Shown: positions 12,478 to 22,920 of the stretch, in pieces
Layout of the letters: the number at the start of each line of letters is the position of its first letter
Position numbering within the stretch: the stretch's first letter is position 1
NCBI GenBank assembly: GCA_020465985.1
Contig: JAANYP010000169.1
Coordinates: 62,001 to 126,000, forward strand
Direction of reading: 5' to 3'
Length of the DNA stretch: 64,000 bases
Origin: Centrapalus pauciflorus
Lineage: Eukaryota; Streptophyta; Magnoliopsida; Asterales; Asteraceae
Translations under genes and position numbers: made by a program
Notes under the pieces: model-generated
Database searches by the model: none
The model's input: the letters and a program-made list of their open reading frames with translations, nothing else
Told to the model about the DNA's origin: nothing

Positions 12478-12843
12478 ATGGAAGTCGCTGCTCATCTGGA
12501 ACCATCGATGACTAATGCAAGCTTCAAAGTTTCCGATAAAGGATATTCAAGCGTAGAATTCAAAGAGAAAGGGTCTAAAATGTCAATATATAAAAATATA
12601 AAGGTTCGCTATACGAAAAGCAAAACAAGAATCGGTAAAATCGATCCCGACGGTTTCCGAGGAGGGTTTTCTTCTCTTTCTTGTTCATCGATCATCACCA
12701 ACATCACTCCCTCCGTACTCTCAGTATCCGAATTCTCTTCGGTTTCTAATCATTTCAGTCGATTGAAAGATTGTATCATTCGAATCACCATCTTTGTGTG
12801 TGTGTGTGTGCGCGCGCGCACAGAAATATACATACACATATAG
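12478..12843 (+). other. Unidentified open frame inside the Mutator-like element
   Basis: A 121-codon frame starting at an ATG in a good context (gaccATGg). The first 80 residues have ordinary mixed composition (MEVAAHLEPSMTNASFKVSD near the N-terminus, then a basic stretch, then SSLSCSSII). The end runs into the TG/CG repeat (VCVCVRART) and is not protein-like. I recognise no domain. It may be part of a captured gene exon or chance. Confidence 0.25.
12795..12822. repeat. (TG)8(CG)4 alternating purine-pyrimidine tract
   Basis: Alternating TG then CG dinucleotides ending in CACA, a sequence type able to adopt left-handed Z-DNA. It lies in the non-repeat centre of the 12064-13316 element. Confidence 0.9.
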
Positions 12844-12988
12844 CAAGATGAGTGTGGAGCTAGCTTCGAACACCCATGGAATCTGGACGAGCAGATTTCA
12901 CAACTCATGCAGTGTAAACCCTTATCCTAACCCAAGGTTTCTCTCCCACCCTTGATGAAGTAGTGGTTGTGATGGTGGCAACCTGGTT

Positions 12989-13028
12989 GGAGGGAGGGAG
13001 GGAGGGAGGGAGAGAGAGAGAGAGAGAG
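12989..13028. repeat. Compound GGGA/GA microsatellite
   Basis: About five GGGA units followed by GA repeats. A longer tract with the same order (GGGA then GA) stands at 60201-60296. Confidence 0.92.
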
Positions 13029-13325
13029 GATAAAATGGAGGCTATATTCTAATTAAAAAAAGGTAATAATAGAAGATAAAAAACGAATTTTGGATTTTTT
13101 TTATTTTTATTGTTTAATTTTATGTAAAAAGAAAGTTTGTTACCTATTTTTATTTTATTATTAAGAGTAAATTGGTCATTTTTTAAAAAATGGTTGGACC
13201 CAAGACTAAAAGCAAGACAAAACCTAACCATAGGTACTATAATTGTAATTTTGACGTGAAAAGGACGTGGTCCATAATTTCCATATAACCACAGGGATGA
13301 AAATTGCAATTTACCCTAAAATCTA

Positions 13326-14220
13326 CTTTGTATCCCTCACAAACAAACATATTTATAACTAAAATTTAAATTCTGATTTTGCAAATTTCATACTACAAAC
13401 CAAACCCTACCATACAGTCATACACCAGAAGAAAAGATGTTCTTTTTGTCTTTCTCTCTTGACAACAAACAAATATTCGTTTTTTCTTTCTTGATTGAAC
13501 CCTTTGTCTTTCCTTCTTATATTTGTTGAAGAAGGCAATGACAATATTCTCTAGTTGGAGGCTGGTACTCTCTTAGATTTTAGAGGCCTTGTATAATAAT
13601 TACTAAAAAAGCCTTTTAAACATAAAGATTTTAAATATATTTATAAAGTTCACTGATATGATACAGATTATTAGACATCTAAAAATCAAAACGACTCAAA
13701 ATTGTTGTGCATGTAATCATAAAAGAGATCCTATGTAATCCTCTTTTTCTTATACTTAAAGACAGAAAAAAATTATAAAAAAAATTAAAAGGAAAGGATG
13801 TAATAGGTCGTTGTAGTTCTTTTACATCATACGTACAACATAAAATTTTGTACAATCTCTTGGACTTCCACGTACAACATTTATTTGGTAGGTTAAAATT
13901 GCTATTGGGCTTGTGGGCTGATATACTTTTTTAGGTTGACCAATAATATATAATGTATTGGGATAAAATTTTTTTTTGAGACCCACAAGATTTAGGGGCC
14001 CTGTACTAAGGCCCATATTGCCCTTGCTTTTCACCGGGCTTGCTCTGAATCAACAATAAAAGGGACATGAAGGTGGACACAAATGAGAACGAAAATTAAG
14101 GAGGATAATCATGGAGTACATATGGATGAACGGGGACGTGAAAAAATTTGAGACTCGGTCATAATGTTTATATTGAGGTTTGCCTTAACCAATAAGCCAT
14201 TAAACAAACAGGCAGACAGA
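13326..14220. other. No gene seen; AT-rich intergenic
   Basis: No supported gene, RNA or clean element. Phrases 'gaggccttgtataat' (13581) and 'ggggccctgtactaaggccc' (13994) look like eroded MITE ends, but no duplication was found. Confidence 0.45.
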
Positions 14221-14896
14221 GTAAGGATCTTAATACATTGAGTCAGCTTAATCCTTTCAGCTCCAAACAAACAATACCTTGGAATGTTTTATGGACGACT
14301 AACCAAACCGAAAACGATTTTGGATAGCTGTCTGGACATATCAGCTCAAAAATTTGGAAAACCAAAACCTAAAAAATTGGTTCATGTAAAATTGGTTAAC
14401 CAGTTTTATTGGTTTGGTTATTGGATTAACCAAAATTAACATTTTAATAAAAAAAAACTCCAACAATTACTATTTAAATATTTTCTAAAAGTTCAAGATA
14501 AGAATTATATAAACCACCACTATTAATTAAGTATACAAATTTCTACGTATATTCAATAAAAAAAATATGAGATAAATTAATTTTTTTTTCTCAAGAATGA
14601 TCAAGCATACTCGGAGTGCGATGCAAAATCTAATAGTTATAAACATCACATGCTCGAATAATACTTGTCTAGGAATCTATCATGTCCTAACTCCTAAATC
14701 AAAACTACAATATGCATGACTACATGAAAGCATCACTATGATAACAAGAATCATCAATAGTGTAATTCAACTCAAATGTGGGAACCTCAAGCTATCATAG
14801 GCTTACCCTTATTGATATGACCTGAAATGTAATTCTTTCACTAGGTAAGCAATAGCCTAGAGAGTATCATAGAATTTAAAAGGAGAGTTATAAGAG
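14221..14896. repeat. Dispersed repeat, copy 1 (partner at 63290-64000)
   Basis: Starting at 'gtaaggatct', about 675 bp align in the same orientation with 63290 onward. Shared runs include 'tcctttcagctccaaacaaa', 'tttggaaaaccaaaacc', 'gataacaagaatcat', 'taagcaatagcctag' and 'aaaaggagagttataa'. By eye the copies are roughly 80-85 % identical with small gaps. No long open frame. Family unknown. Confidence 0.8.
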
Positions 14897-15873
14897 TTCA
14901 AGATTCAATGAAGAGAGTTATTGGATTAAAAGATTAAGGGAGAGTCATCTTATGTTCAAAAGAAGAGAAGTTTAGAGAAATTGATTAAAGATATGTATCG
15001 GACGTCATAATGTTAAGAAAGTTAATGTTGATTTCGAAGAAGAGAAATTTATCAGAAATTCAAGAATAAAAAAAAAGTTCATTAAAGAATAATTTACTGA
15101 AGTTTGATTGGCAAAAAGTTATGTTCAGTTTTTTTAAGAGATTCCTAATAGGTAAAGAATTTACAAGACTTAATCAATAAAATAGAGATTATAAAGTTTA
15201 TTTTTAGTTGTAGTCAAGTCATTGTAAAAGTCCTTGTGGGTGCTTATTTTGTATTATTGGTTTCATCACTAAGAGGAAGAATTTTAGGTTCAAATAATAG
15301 TGATGAAATCAATATTATGTCTTCTATTTGTAAAAAGAAGTGTGAAGTTGAGTCATAGAGATATACAAGCAAAACTTTAAGATTTCGTTTTGTAAATTCT
15401 TTTGAACTTGTAATATGCTCTCAAAGTTTACCAAGGAAAATAATCATTCAACATTTTGTGTTCAATCTTGATCTTTCAACTCTGCAAAACGTGTGAGATT
15501 TGCATCCTACGACTACACAAAAAGCACGCATATAAAATACGATCTCATTTTTAATTCTTTGAAAGGTCCAAAGTATAAAGTAATTAATATTTAAGGTTTA
15601 TTGTGTGAATTCTTATTAAAAAAATTTTGGGAGGAGGGGGAACATAACCCCCTTCCCCCTATTAATTCGTCCTGTCAGAGAGCTTATATATGAGTCTTCT
15701 AATGGTTCATATCCTAAATCACATGTTATTCTTAATATTTCTGTTTCTTTTTTTTTTTTTCCTTTTTTGGAACAGGAAGACTTGTTCATTGGGGGTTACA
15801 ACTACATCAATATCATCCATATATCAAGTACATAAAAAGCGATAATAATCACATAGTAGACACATTAATTCTT
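14897..15873. other. Mostly featureless; contains a partial duplicate of pararetroviral sequence
   Basis: 14897-15615 shows no gene. From about 15676 to 15762 the sequence repeats 15914-16012 ('gagtcttctaatggttcata', 'attcttaatatttctgtttc' and a T/C tract), so a piece of the pararetroviral leader is duplicated in direct orientation. A block 'cataacccccttccccctat' at 15643 recurs at about 61775. Confidence 0.6.
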
Positions 15874-16158
15874 TTACTCATCAGAATTTGTTGTATATGT
15901 GTATATGTCAATGTCAGAGCATATATCTGAGTCTTCTAGTGGTTCATATCCTAAATCACACGCTATTCTTAATATTTCTGTTTCTTTCTTTCTTTCTTTT
16001 TTTCCTTTTTTATGACTGATGGAGTTGATGATCTTTTGTTGTTTAATCGTTCTTGATTCTTGTTGTCGTTGATGGTTTATTGTTGATGTGATGGTGATGG
16101 GTTTTCTAGTGTTTGGTGAATATGTTCTGTCATTCAGAAGTACTCTGTACTTCAACAA
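15874..16158 (-). other. Leader-region open frame of the endogenous pararetrovirus
   Basis: A 94-codon frame downstream of the putative promoter, lysine-rich in the middle because of a TTTC microsatellite and acidic near the end (DSDICSDIDIYTYTTNSDE). An AATAAA signal lies on the minus strand at about 16078-16083, roughly 160-170 nt beyond the predicted start of transcription. This is the arrangement used by caulimovirid leaders, where the poly(A) signal follows the promoter. The frame itself is not recognised and may be noncoding leader. Confidence 0.35.
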
Positions 16159-16159
16159 A

Positions 16160-16523
16160 ACTTAATCTGCTATTTAGAAGCAAAGCTTCAACAGATTAGA
16201 GAGAAACACAATGTGTTTTCTTTTTAACAAGACAAACAAGGCTTACTTCATTTCATGATGCCAATGGCCTATTTATACAAAGGATGGTGGGTGGAGGTGT
16301 ACATAACCTTCCCTCCCCTCGACACATGCTGATTCTAATGACACATACTAAAGTAAAAAGAAAGTAACAGACACGTGCTAGACCTAATGGCACATACCAA
16401 AGTGAAAAGAAAATTACAAACGTGTGTCTTATATATCGACACTTATTTTACAAGAAAACAGACGCGTGTCAAAACATCTGACACTCACATGATACTATTT
16501 TTGGTGACGTAATTGCTTACGTC
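16160..16523 (-). promoter_or_regulatory. Pararetroviral intergenic region with promoter signals
   Basis: Read on the minus strand: paired TGACG-type elements facing each other (16505-16523, ACGTAAGCAATTACGTCA), then degenerate tandem repeats of about 49 bp (16321-16369, 16370-16420 and fragments) including a CACGTG G-box near 16374. A TATA box TATAAATAG follows at about 16268-16276, and then a CT-rich leader start. It lies immediately after the transactivator-like frame, which is where caulimoviruses place their full-length RNA promoter. Spacing between TGACG pair and TATA (about 230 bp) is longer than in well-known caulimovirus promoters. Activity is inferred, not shown. Confidence 0.55.
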
Positions 16524-16525
16524 TT

Positions 16526-17778
16526 TTACATTGTTTCTTGACAGTACTTGCAGTGATGTCTTGGAGCGTGACATATCTCCTTGCATAGTGTTTCTTTGAA
16601 TTTATCGGGTAATGGTTCGAGAAATCCTGTAAATTTCTCAAATGGTTCTTCAAACTTGGATATTTCGTTTAATCCTGGTTCATTTATTTCTTTGCTGAAA
16701 TCTGAGTAGATCATTAATGTTGGACTTCAATAATTTATTCTGATTCGTGCTTTTTGATCTTTTCCATTGCCTAGTCTGGAAGATCCGAGGTAGATGTTGG
16801 CTAATGCTTTGACTAGATGATCCATCTGTGGTGTTGCTGGTTCTAGTACGTCCCTTGTTGGGTAATTTTCGTTGCTTACTCCTATTTGCACGAGAGATAT
16901 TGTTGGGACAAGTACTTCATAATTGTAGTTGAAGATTGGATAACTTCCGTAAATTTTAAAGAATATTTCTCTGTCTTTTGCTACTTTTTCTTTGTAATTC
17001 CTTATTGTTAATATTACTCTTTGCAGAAATTCTCCGATCTCTCTTAGTGTTGGGTTGATATATAGTGTATCACTGAGTCCATGATTAAAATAATCTTATG
17101 TTGTTAATGGTGCTGCTCCATGGAAAAATATTGGTTTGGTAAAACCTTTTTATCTATTGGTTTTCTGTTTATTGGGTATAGTTGCATGGCAGAGTGGTCT
17201 TCTGTATAATTTACAAGGCTATCCCAATATTTTCAAATTTCATGACTTTAGCCTTATTTAATTCTTGTTTTTGTTGCGTTGTCATTAGATTTTCAATTTT
17301 TATTCTTTGGTTAATTTTTGCTAAGGGATGGTTATTTAATATCGTCATGTTTGATGATCTCTCGACGTTTCCTCTTGCTAATGTTTTGTAGGATTCATCA
17401 AAAGCTCTTTGTGCTTATTCTTGGCTTGTGTAACTTTTGTGGATTACGTTTTTGCCTGATATGTGAGAATTTGCAATTCCCCAGTCTTTATATACTCCTT
17501 GGCGTGGTCCGTTGAAGATAACATGATATTTTTTTTGATGATGACGGTTCTTCTGGAAGACTTGGTATTGGTGATGATTGTGTTGGTGCTTCGGATGTTG
17601 ATACTTCTGTTTTGGTGTCTTCTTCAATCGGGATTGTTGTAGTTGCTGCTATTCTTTCTAGAGACTTCATTAGATCGCTTTCTTCTTTGAGAATAACTTC
17701 TTTTTGTTTGTCAAGTACTTGAATCTGTTCTTTTTTCTGTTTCAGTTGATGCTGAATTTGTTTGATGCCTGCTTCCAT
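16526..17778 (-). pseudogene. Broken viroplasmin/transactivator-like gene of an endogenous pararetrovirus
   Basis: In caulimovirids this protein forms inclusion bodies and allows polycistronic translation (family knowledge). The first frame (17778-17488) opens with a Gln/Lys coiled coil and an acidic, Ser/Pro-rich stretch. A one-frame shift near 17530 leads into a second frame (to 17415) with the short motif FNGPRQGVYKDWG, which resembles the viroplasmin fold shared with RNase H1 N-termini. That frame is stopped by TAA, and coding-like sequence continues in pieces to 16526, ending in a Cys/His cluster (CHAPRHHCKYCQ). At least one frameshift and several stops make it non-functional. A host RNase H-like origin is the alternative, but the neighbouring intergenic region favours a virus. 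Confidence 0.6.
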
Positions 17779-17892
17779 ACTTGTAATTTATCTGTCAATC
17801 TGAATGATCCTGAATGAGACATTTGCACTTTTTTGTGCTAAGTTCTTTTGATTTGATGCTTATTATTGATGCTTGAATGCTCGTTTAGAGCC

Positions 17893-17901
17893 TTTATATA
17901 A
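17893..17901 (-). promoter_or_regulatory. TATA box upstream of the transactivator-like frame
   Basis: Minus-strand TATATAAAGG at about 17893-17901, 115 bp before the ATG at 17778. Caulimoviruses use a separate promoter (19S-type) for this gene, and the position fits. The box is seen; its role is inferred. Confidence 0.4.
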
Positions 17902-18512
17902 TTGGGTGCTCATTCAGAGCTTTCGTCCGGTGGACCATTCGTAATATTTTTTGACTTTAAGAAGTCTCATGCTTTGAGAAAGATTTCGTATTTTAAACGA
18001 GACATCTTTCTTTTTCAAGGGTCGTACTTTTTAGTTAACTATTTTGATATTTTTGTTTGTCTTTATATCTCTTTTTATTAGTATGTTATTTATCTCTCGA
18101 ATTTTTTGTTTTCTATGTTTATCTAGATGTATTTTTAACCTATTGAATATATGAGGTTCCTTATCTGTTTCTTCTTGCATTGTTTTTTATCATGTGTTCT
18201 AGTTGTTTGTCACTATATATTTCAAAATTCATCTTTTTAACATGTCATGAATGATATTTTGACAAAATAATTTCTATTTGTTTATATCTATTCTTTTGTA
18301 AATATTTTAAATGATTAATAGATGATAGCAAACTCTCATGATGTGTTGATTTTATTTCTTTTTTAGCATAAAGCCTTTTTAATTTTAATTTATTCTTTCT
18401 ATTTCTTTGTAACATCCTTTTAATCTTTTGACATTTATGTTATTTATTATTTGTATTTTAGCATCATGATTTTAACACGTTCGTTCTGCGATATATACTG
18501 AGATTACAGTGA
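17902..18512 (-). other. AT-rich decayed sequence, probably viral
   Basis: No open frame of note. A-rich, lysine/asparagine-coding composition on the minus strand like the frames on both sides, so probably a decayed part of the same integrated virus. No motif recognised. Confidence 0.35.
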
Positions 18513-18972
18513 TTAATTCATATTCCTATGCTTTAATAGGTTAATTTTACATCCTATTTTTCGATAATAATTTTGTGATTTTTCAAGATTTTCTAACAAT
18601 TTTATTTTATTACTCAAGCGATTTATTTTTTTATATTTTCTTTTTAATAATGATGTTAAATGTTTAATATTTTTACTTTGTATTTTTGTATCCATTGTAT
18701 TAGCATGTACTTGCTGATAATTTTGAAGTGTAAAAATCCAAACTTTCCTCTTCTAACCTTTTATGTATTTTTAATATAGTTTTGAATTCTATTGGATCTT
18801 CTTTTTCATGAGTGTATATAAGGTGTTGTCTTTGTAACGCTTTAGCTTTTTCTGGTCTTTTTTTTAGACTTTCTATTATTTCTTTGAAATTTTTAACTCT
18901 TTGGTGTTGAATTTTTATTCTTTTTATAGTTTCCTGATTTAATCTAGCTTGTATTTTAAAATCTACAATCAC
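18513..18972 (-). other. Two adjacent lysine-rich open frames upstream in the pararetroviral block
   Basis: Frames of 90 codons (18972-18700) and 60 codons (18695-18513) abut with a 4-bp gap on the minus strand. Both are rich in Lys, Gln and Ile with heptad-like spacing (QARLNQETIKRIKIQHQRV; IKLLENLEKSQNYYRK) and look like coiled coils. I do not recognise a family. Their position 5' of the transactivator-like frame suggests they are remains of another viral gene. The block is cut at 19025 by a gypsy LTR. Confidence 0.35.
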
Positions 18973-19024
18973 AATAGAGGTCTTATAATAAGTGTTTTAA
19001 CTTCTTTTTCTGGTTCTATTAATA

Positions 19025-21222
19025 TGTAACACCCGCTAATTTCGAGGTAATTAATTAACTTCAATTCATTTAATTTAATTATTAATTCGAGAAAATAGTA
19101 TATATATATCATCAAATTCCTTTGTTGGTATTTAAAATGTGAGTTTTGTGATTTTAAGAAATTAAAAATACTTACAAAACTATTTATATAAAAGCAAGTT
19201 ATATTCTTGAGATTTTAGAAAAAAATGAAATAAGAAAAAAGGAATAAGAAAAAAAAAAGTGGTGAAATGAGGTTATAATAGAAAGTGTGTTTTGTTTTTC
19301 ATTCTTCATTTCACACAACTTTTTCATTCTCCATAAAAAAACACACACACAATCACACACTAGAATTTTGGAGCTGGAAATTAGGAATATCATCACTGTA
19401 ATCATACTCTTCATCTCTCCAAACATCATTAATTGAGGTAAATACTATCAATCTTTAGTTTTCGGTATTGGAGGTTATTTGTAGATTTTGGTAATATGAA
19501 TGTGCTTTTTATGAGATTAGAAATGTTTTATGAATCTGAAAATGAACTACTATCTGTAAGAATAATCTATCAGTTTCTTCATATTTAAGTTTAAAAACTT
19601 CCTATGAGCTTCAATGGTGGTTTAGTGGGTGTTAGTTTTTAATCTGAAAATTTATATAAAAATGATCTAAAAGTGTTTAGAAACCATATTAGAAGGATTA
19701 TATATCCTTAAATTCGGATTTGATGATGAATAGCTAGGTCCCATAAAATTTGGAGTTTGAGATTTTGAGAGAATTTTATTTAAAAAAAACAGAGGTTTGA
19801 TTAGGAATGGAGTTGTGTGTGTTAATGGAATCGGCCGAGAACGCCGTGACCGGCGCCGGCGACGCAGTTGGTCGACGGCAGTGGCAGCCGGCACTGCCTT
19901 GCTTTCCTTGTTCTGCCATTGATGCTCTGGTTGTTTTTTTTCCTGTTTGCTGTTCCAGCCGAGAGGGAGGAGGGAGATTTGGCAGGACCATTTTGACCCG
20001 GTTTGGTCAAATGTATGAAAATTAGGCTTGTGTGTGGGCTAATAATCTATTTGGTGTTGGGCTTTGTTTTTTTTCTTCTTCTTTTTGACTTCACCAAGAG
20101 AGAAAGTGGGTAAGGTGGGTTGCCATTTTACTTTCTTCTTTCCGGAATTGTTATTTAATTGTGTGGGACAATTTAATTATTGAAGTTATCAATGAAATCA
20201 TGTGTAAATAGATTGAATATGTTTATATAATTTATCTTAAAAATTAGGATGAGTAATAATTGTCAGGTAGAGTAAACACTATTAATTTATTTAATTAATA
20301 GAATTGATAACGGACTTAGATACTTATAGAGTTAAAAATATTGATAAATAGGCAATGTACTTTGTTATCAGGATTCTAGTGGTTTGATTGAGACGTGTGG
20401 CTTTTGCTAGTACTTCCAGCTGATTTTGGTAATCGTTTGTCGGGTTACAGATTACGAGCACTGTGAGTAATTGATTTAATTTCGCAAATGATCATAAATG
20501 ATATGTTTGCACTGGATATCTCTTTCGTTTCTATTGTCGTGACTATTCTTTAATTACCATGCTTAGCCTTGAATGTTGATATTTAATTCGTTGTCATGAG
20601 CCGATATTTGAGAACCATTTCCCCAGTATGCATACTGTGTAATATGTGAATTAAGTGAGGTTGTTGTGTGCTTCCGAGTTGCATGTCGGGAGAGCCGCAT
20701 GCTTTGTATACGTGTTAACCGAGAGAGTCGTAGGCTGTGTACTTGTTGTTGGGCGAGACGATAACAACACCCTATTTGTGTATGCTAAACCGAGCAAGTC
20801 GTAATGCTACACATGTTGAATTTGAGCCGATATTTGTGTTGATCATGTTATATATGCTTGTGTGTGTTTTTAAATCTGTTACTCGCTAGGAGACGACTTA
20901 CCCCGGTTGTGGGGACAACTTTTCAGGTTTAACTGATAAGGGAAAGGCATCAGCTTCAGGATCTAGAGTTTGAGGATTTATGGTATCAGAAAGACTTCCG
21001 CACTCTGAATTATATTTTTGTACTTGGGATGGGTAGATCCCTAGACTTTCGATTTGGTTGTAATAACTAGATATTGTATTTTAGCGCACTCTGAATGTGT
21101 TGGTTTTAGCTTATTTATGCATTGAAATTGAAGTTTGATATTAGAAAGCGTTATTTTATTACTTCGAGGTTTATGTTGCAGATTTTAGTAAAAACACCGC
21201 GCTATTAGAACGGAGCGTTTCA
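19025..21222 (+). mobile_element. GypA 5' LTR (Ty3-gypsy)
   Basis: The 2198-bp unit begins TGTAACACCCGC and ends GGAGCGTTTCA, directly followed by a tRNA-Met-type primer binding site. It matches 59139-61500 throughout and 23866-25075 in part. Near 19835-19990 it carries a GC-rich patch (with 'ggcgccggcgacg') absent from the middle copy. The reading frames in this patch are short and unrecognised. The 5 bp before the LTR (TAATA) do not match those after the far LTR at 61500 (TGATT), so the block is not a simple insertion. Confidence 0.88.
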
Positions 21223-21234
21223 ATATCAGAGCCA
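21223..21234 (+). other. GypA primer binding site (initiator tRNA-Met type)
   Basis: The sequence 'atatcagagcc' directly after the LTR is a variant of TGGTATCAGAGC, the usual complement of the 3' end of initiator tRNA-Met in plant LTR retrotransposons. Confidence 0.75.
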
Positions 21235-21489
21235 AGTTTGGTTTAAGTGAATTAAGTACATGTTTGGTGCTTTGTCTTAAACCGTAAGATCATTAGTAGT
21301 GTAAGTTATGATTGTACGATTTAAACTCTATCCTGAAGGCCTTAGGAAATTGGGTACGGTTAGGATGAGGTTTAACTGTCACCTTCATAAATATATGAGT
21401 ATATACCATTATGAGTAAACCAGATATTAATCAAGTGTGAAAATATAATGAAAATTTTAATTGAACTCATAAAGTTAATTTTCAGCACC

Positions 21490-22920
21490 ATGGCTGATGA
21501 CGAGAGTCAAAGTCATCCACGTGATGAGCGAGTTGTTGTGGAGTAAGATGATATAGAGCATTCTGACGGAGAGCGCGATGATGAGATTGATTTAGATGAT
21601 GATATTGGACCCGAGGGTGGGCCGTTGACCCCTCGTGAGACCTGGATGATGAGGTACATGACCCGTTATGTACGAGATGTTATGGACGAGAGTCGCGCGG
21701 AGATGCAACAGAGTCTTCAGGAGATTCGCGACCTGATTGCTTCTTCCCAATCTGATGCGAGAAATCCTTTGGTATCTGCTCCTACTGGCGGGGGCAATAT
21801 TGTGGGGACTGACACTGGTGGTCGACGATCTGATCGTGCTCCATTCAAGGCCTTTAAGGGGTCTAGGGCGAAGGAGTTCGACGGGACCATGGAGCCTGTG
21901 AAGGCTCTAGAGTGGCTAGAGTGTTCAGAGAGGGCATTTCGCCTGAGCCATTGTTTAGAGACTGATATGGTAGAGTATGCCGCGGGGATGTTAGTGGGTC
22001 CAACATTGACTTGGTGGAAGAACACTTCGAGGGCTATTGGTTCTGATCTGGTAGGGGCGATGACTTGGGCTCAGTTTAGGAAGAGATTCCAGGATCAGTA
22101 CTGTCCAACTGACTTGACGAGGGAGATTGAGAGACAGTTTTTAGCTTTACGACAAAAGGGTTTGACAGTTAGGAGTAAGAGGCTGTGTTCAGGGAGAAAT
22201 CCAAGTTTGTGACTAGATATGCGCTAAATGAGGAGACAAGAGTAGACATGTTTGTGACTGGGCTTCGATCAGCGATCAAGGAGTTTGTCGAGATGCAGAG
22301 TTATAGGACCCTTGAGGAGGTAGTCAAAAGTGCGCGGAAGCGCGAACGAGCACTGTTAGGTTCTACTACTTCTTTGATTTCATCACCCAAGAAAGTTAGG
22401 ACTACGGGTTCTGATCGGTTATTTCAGACTTCAGCAAAATCATCTGGTTCTTCTTTCTCCCGATCCCAGCAGCAGTATACATCACAGACGCAGATGCCAC
22501 ACGATTGTCAGCAGTGTTGGAAGAGACATACTGGGTTATGTAGTGGTTTATCCAGAGGATGTCATGCTTGTGGTGATACCAGACACATCAGAGTTAACTG
22601 TCCGATACATCCGCTCATTTGTTTCGATTGTGGGGTTCAGGGCCATGTAGCGAGAAACTGTCCTTAGCGGAGACAGAGTCAGAATATGAGTGCTAGCATT
22701 GCATCTATGAGTCAGCCAGCTGCAGGACCAGCTCAGTCGAGGAGAGGCGACACTGATAAAGTTTCGACCCGTGCATTTCAGATCACCGCTGATGAGGCCT
22801 ATGAGACTCCTGATGTGGTTACGGGTATTTCTGACTTGACGCTTTACTCATTTATTTGTTATTTAATTGGGGTGTCACCAGTCATTTTCATATATGTGCC
22901 TCTTTTACATGTCATCTAGA
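21490..22920 (+). pseudogene. GypA gag (first copy), broken
   Basis: It encodes the capsid-nucleocapsid polyprotein of a Ty3-gypsy element. A plausible ATG at 21490 is followed by an in-frame TAA near 21544. The main frame resumes from 21625: gag core (KEFDGTMEPVKALEWLE, MLVGPTLTWWKNTS, WAQFRKRFQDQYCP), then a frame break near 22170. It continues with DEETRVDMFVTGL-type sequence (NEETRVDMFVTGL here) and two Cys/His knuckles (CHACGDTRHIRVNCP, CFDCGVQGHVARNC). A CAG-to-TAG-type stop follows at 22665 and the frame then dissolves after 'ETPDVVTG', where protease should begin. The same gene is present at 46576-47735. Confidence 0.88.

Larger units (their letters stand above)
12064..13316. mobile_element. 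Mutator-like element with perfect 9-bp TSD, possible gene capture
   Basis: The 1253-bp element starts GGGTAAATTGCAATTTTCGT and ends with the complement of GGGTAAATTGCAATTTTCAT. The arms pair over more than 100 bp. The perfect 9-bp repeat TAAAATCTA flanks it (12055-12063, 13317-13325). No transposase is present. The middle (about 12330-12990) does not pair, has coding-like composition and includes a 121-codon open frame, as in Pack-MULEs, which carry host gene pieces. A direct repeat 'cacaaccatgaatgccctt' occurs at 12337 and again at about 12427. A GGGA/GA tract follows at 12989-13028. Confidence 0.88.

Noticed and set aside
17182..17515. Plus-strand Cys/Phe-rich frames that could look like membrane proteins
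   Set aside because: Antisense of the transactivator-like frame; hydrophobicity comes from the complement of Lys/Asn codons.
19667..20025. Overlapping open frames on both strands in the GC-rich LTR patch
   Set aside because: Explained by GC-rich composition inside the GypA LTR, not conserved in the middle LTR.
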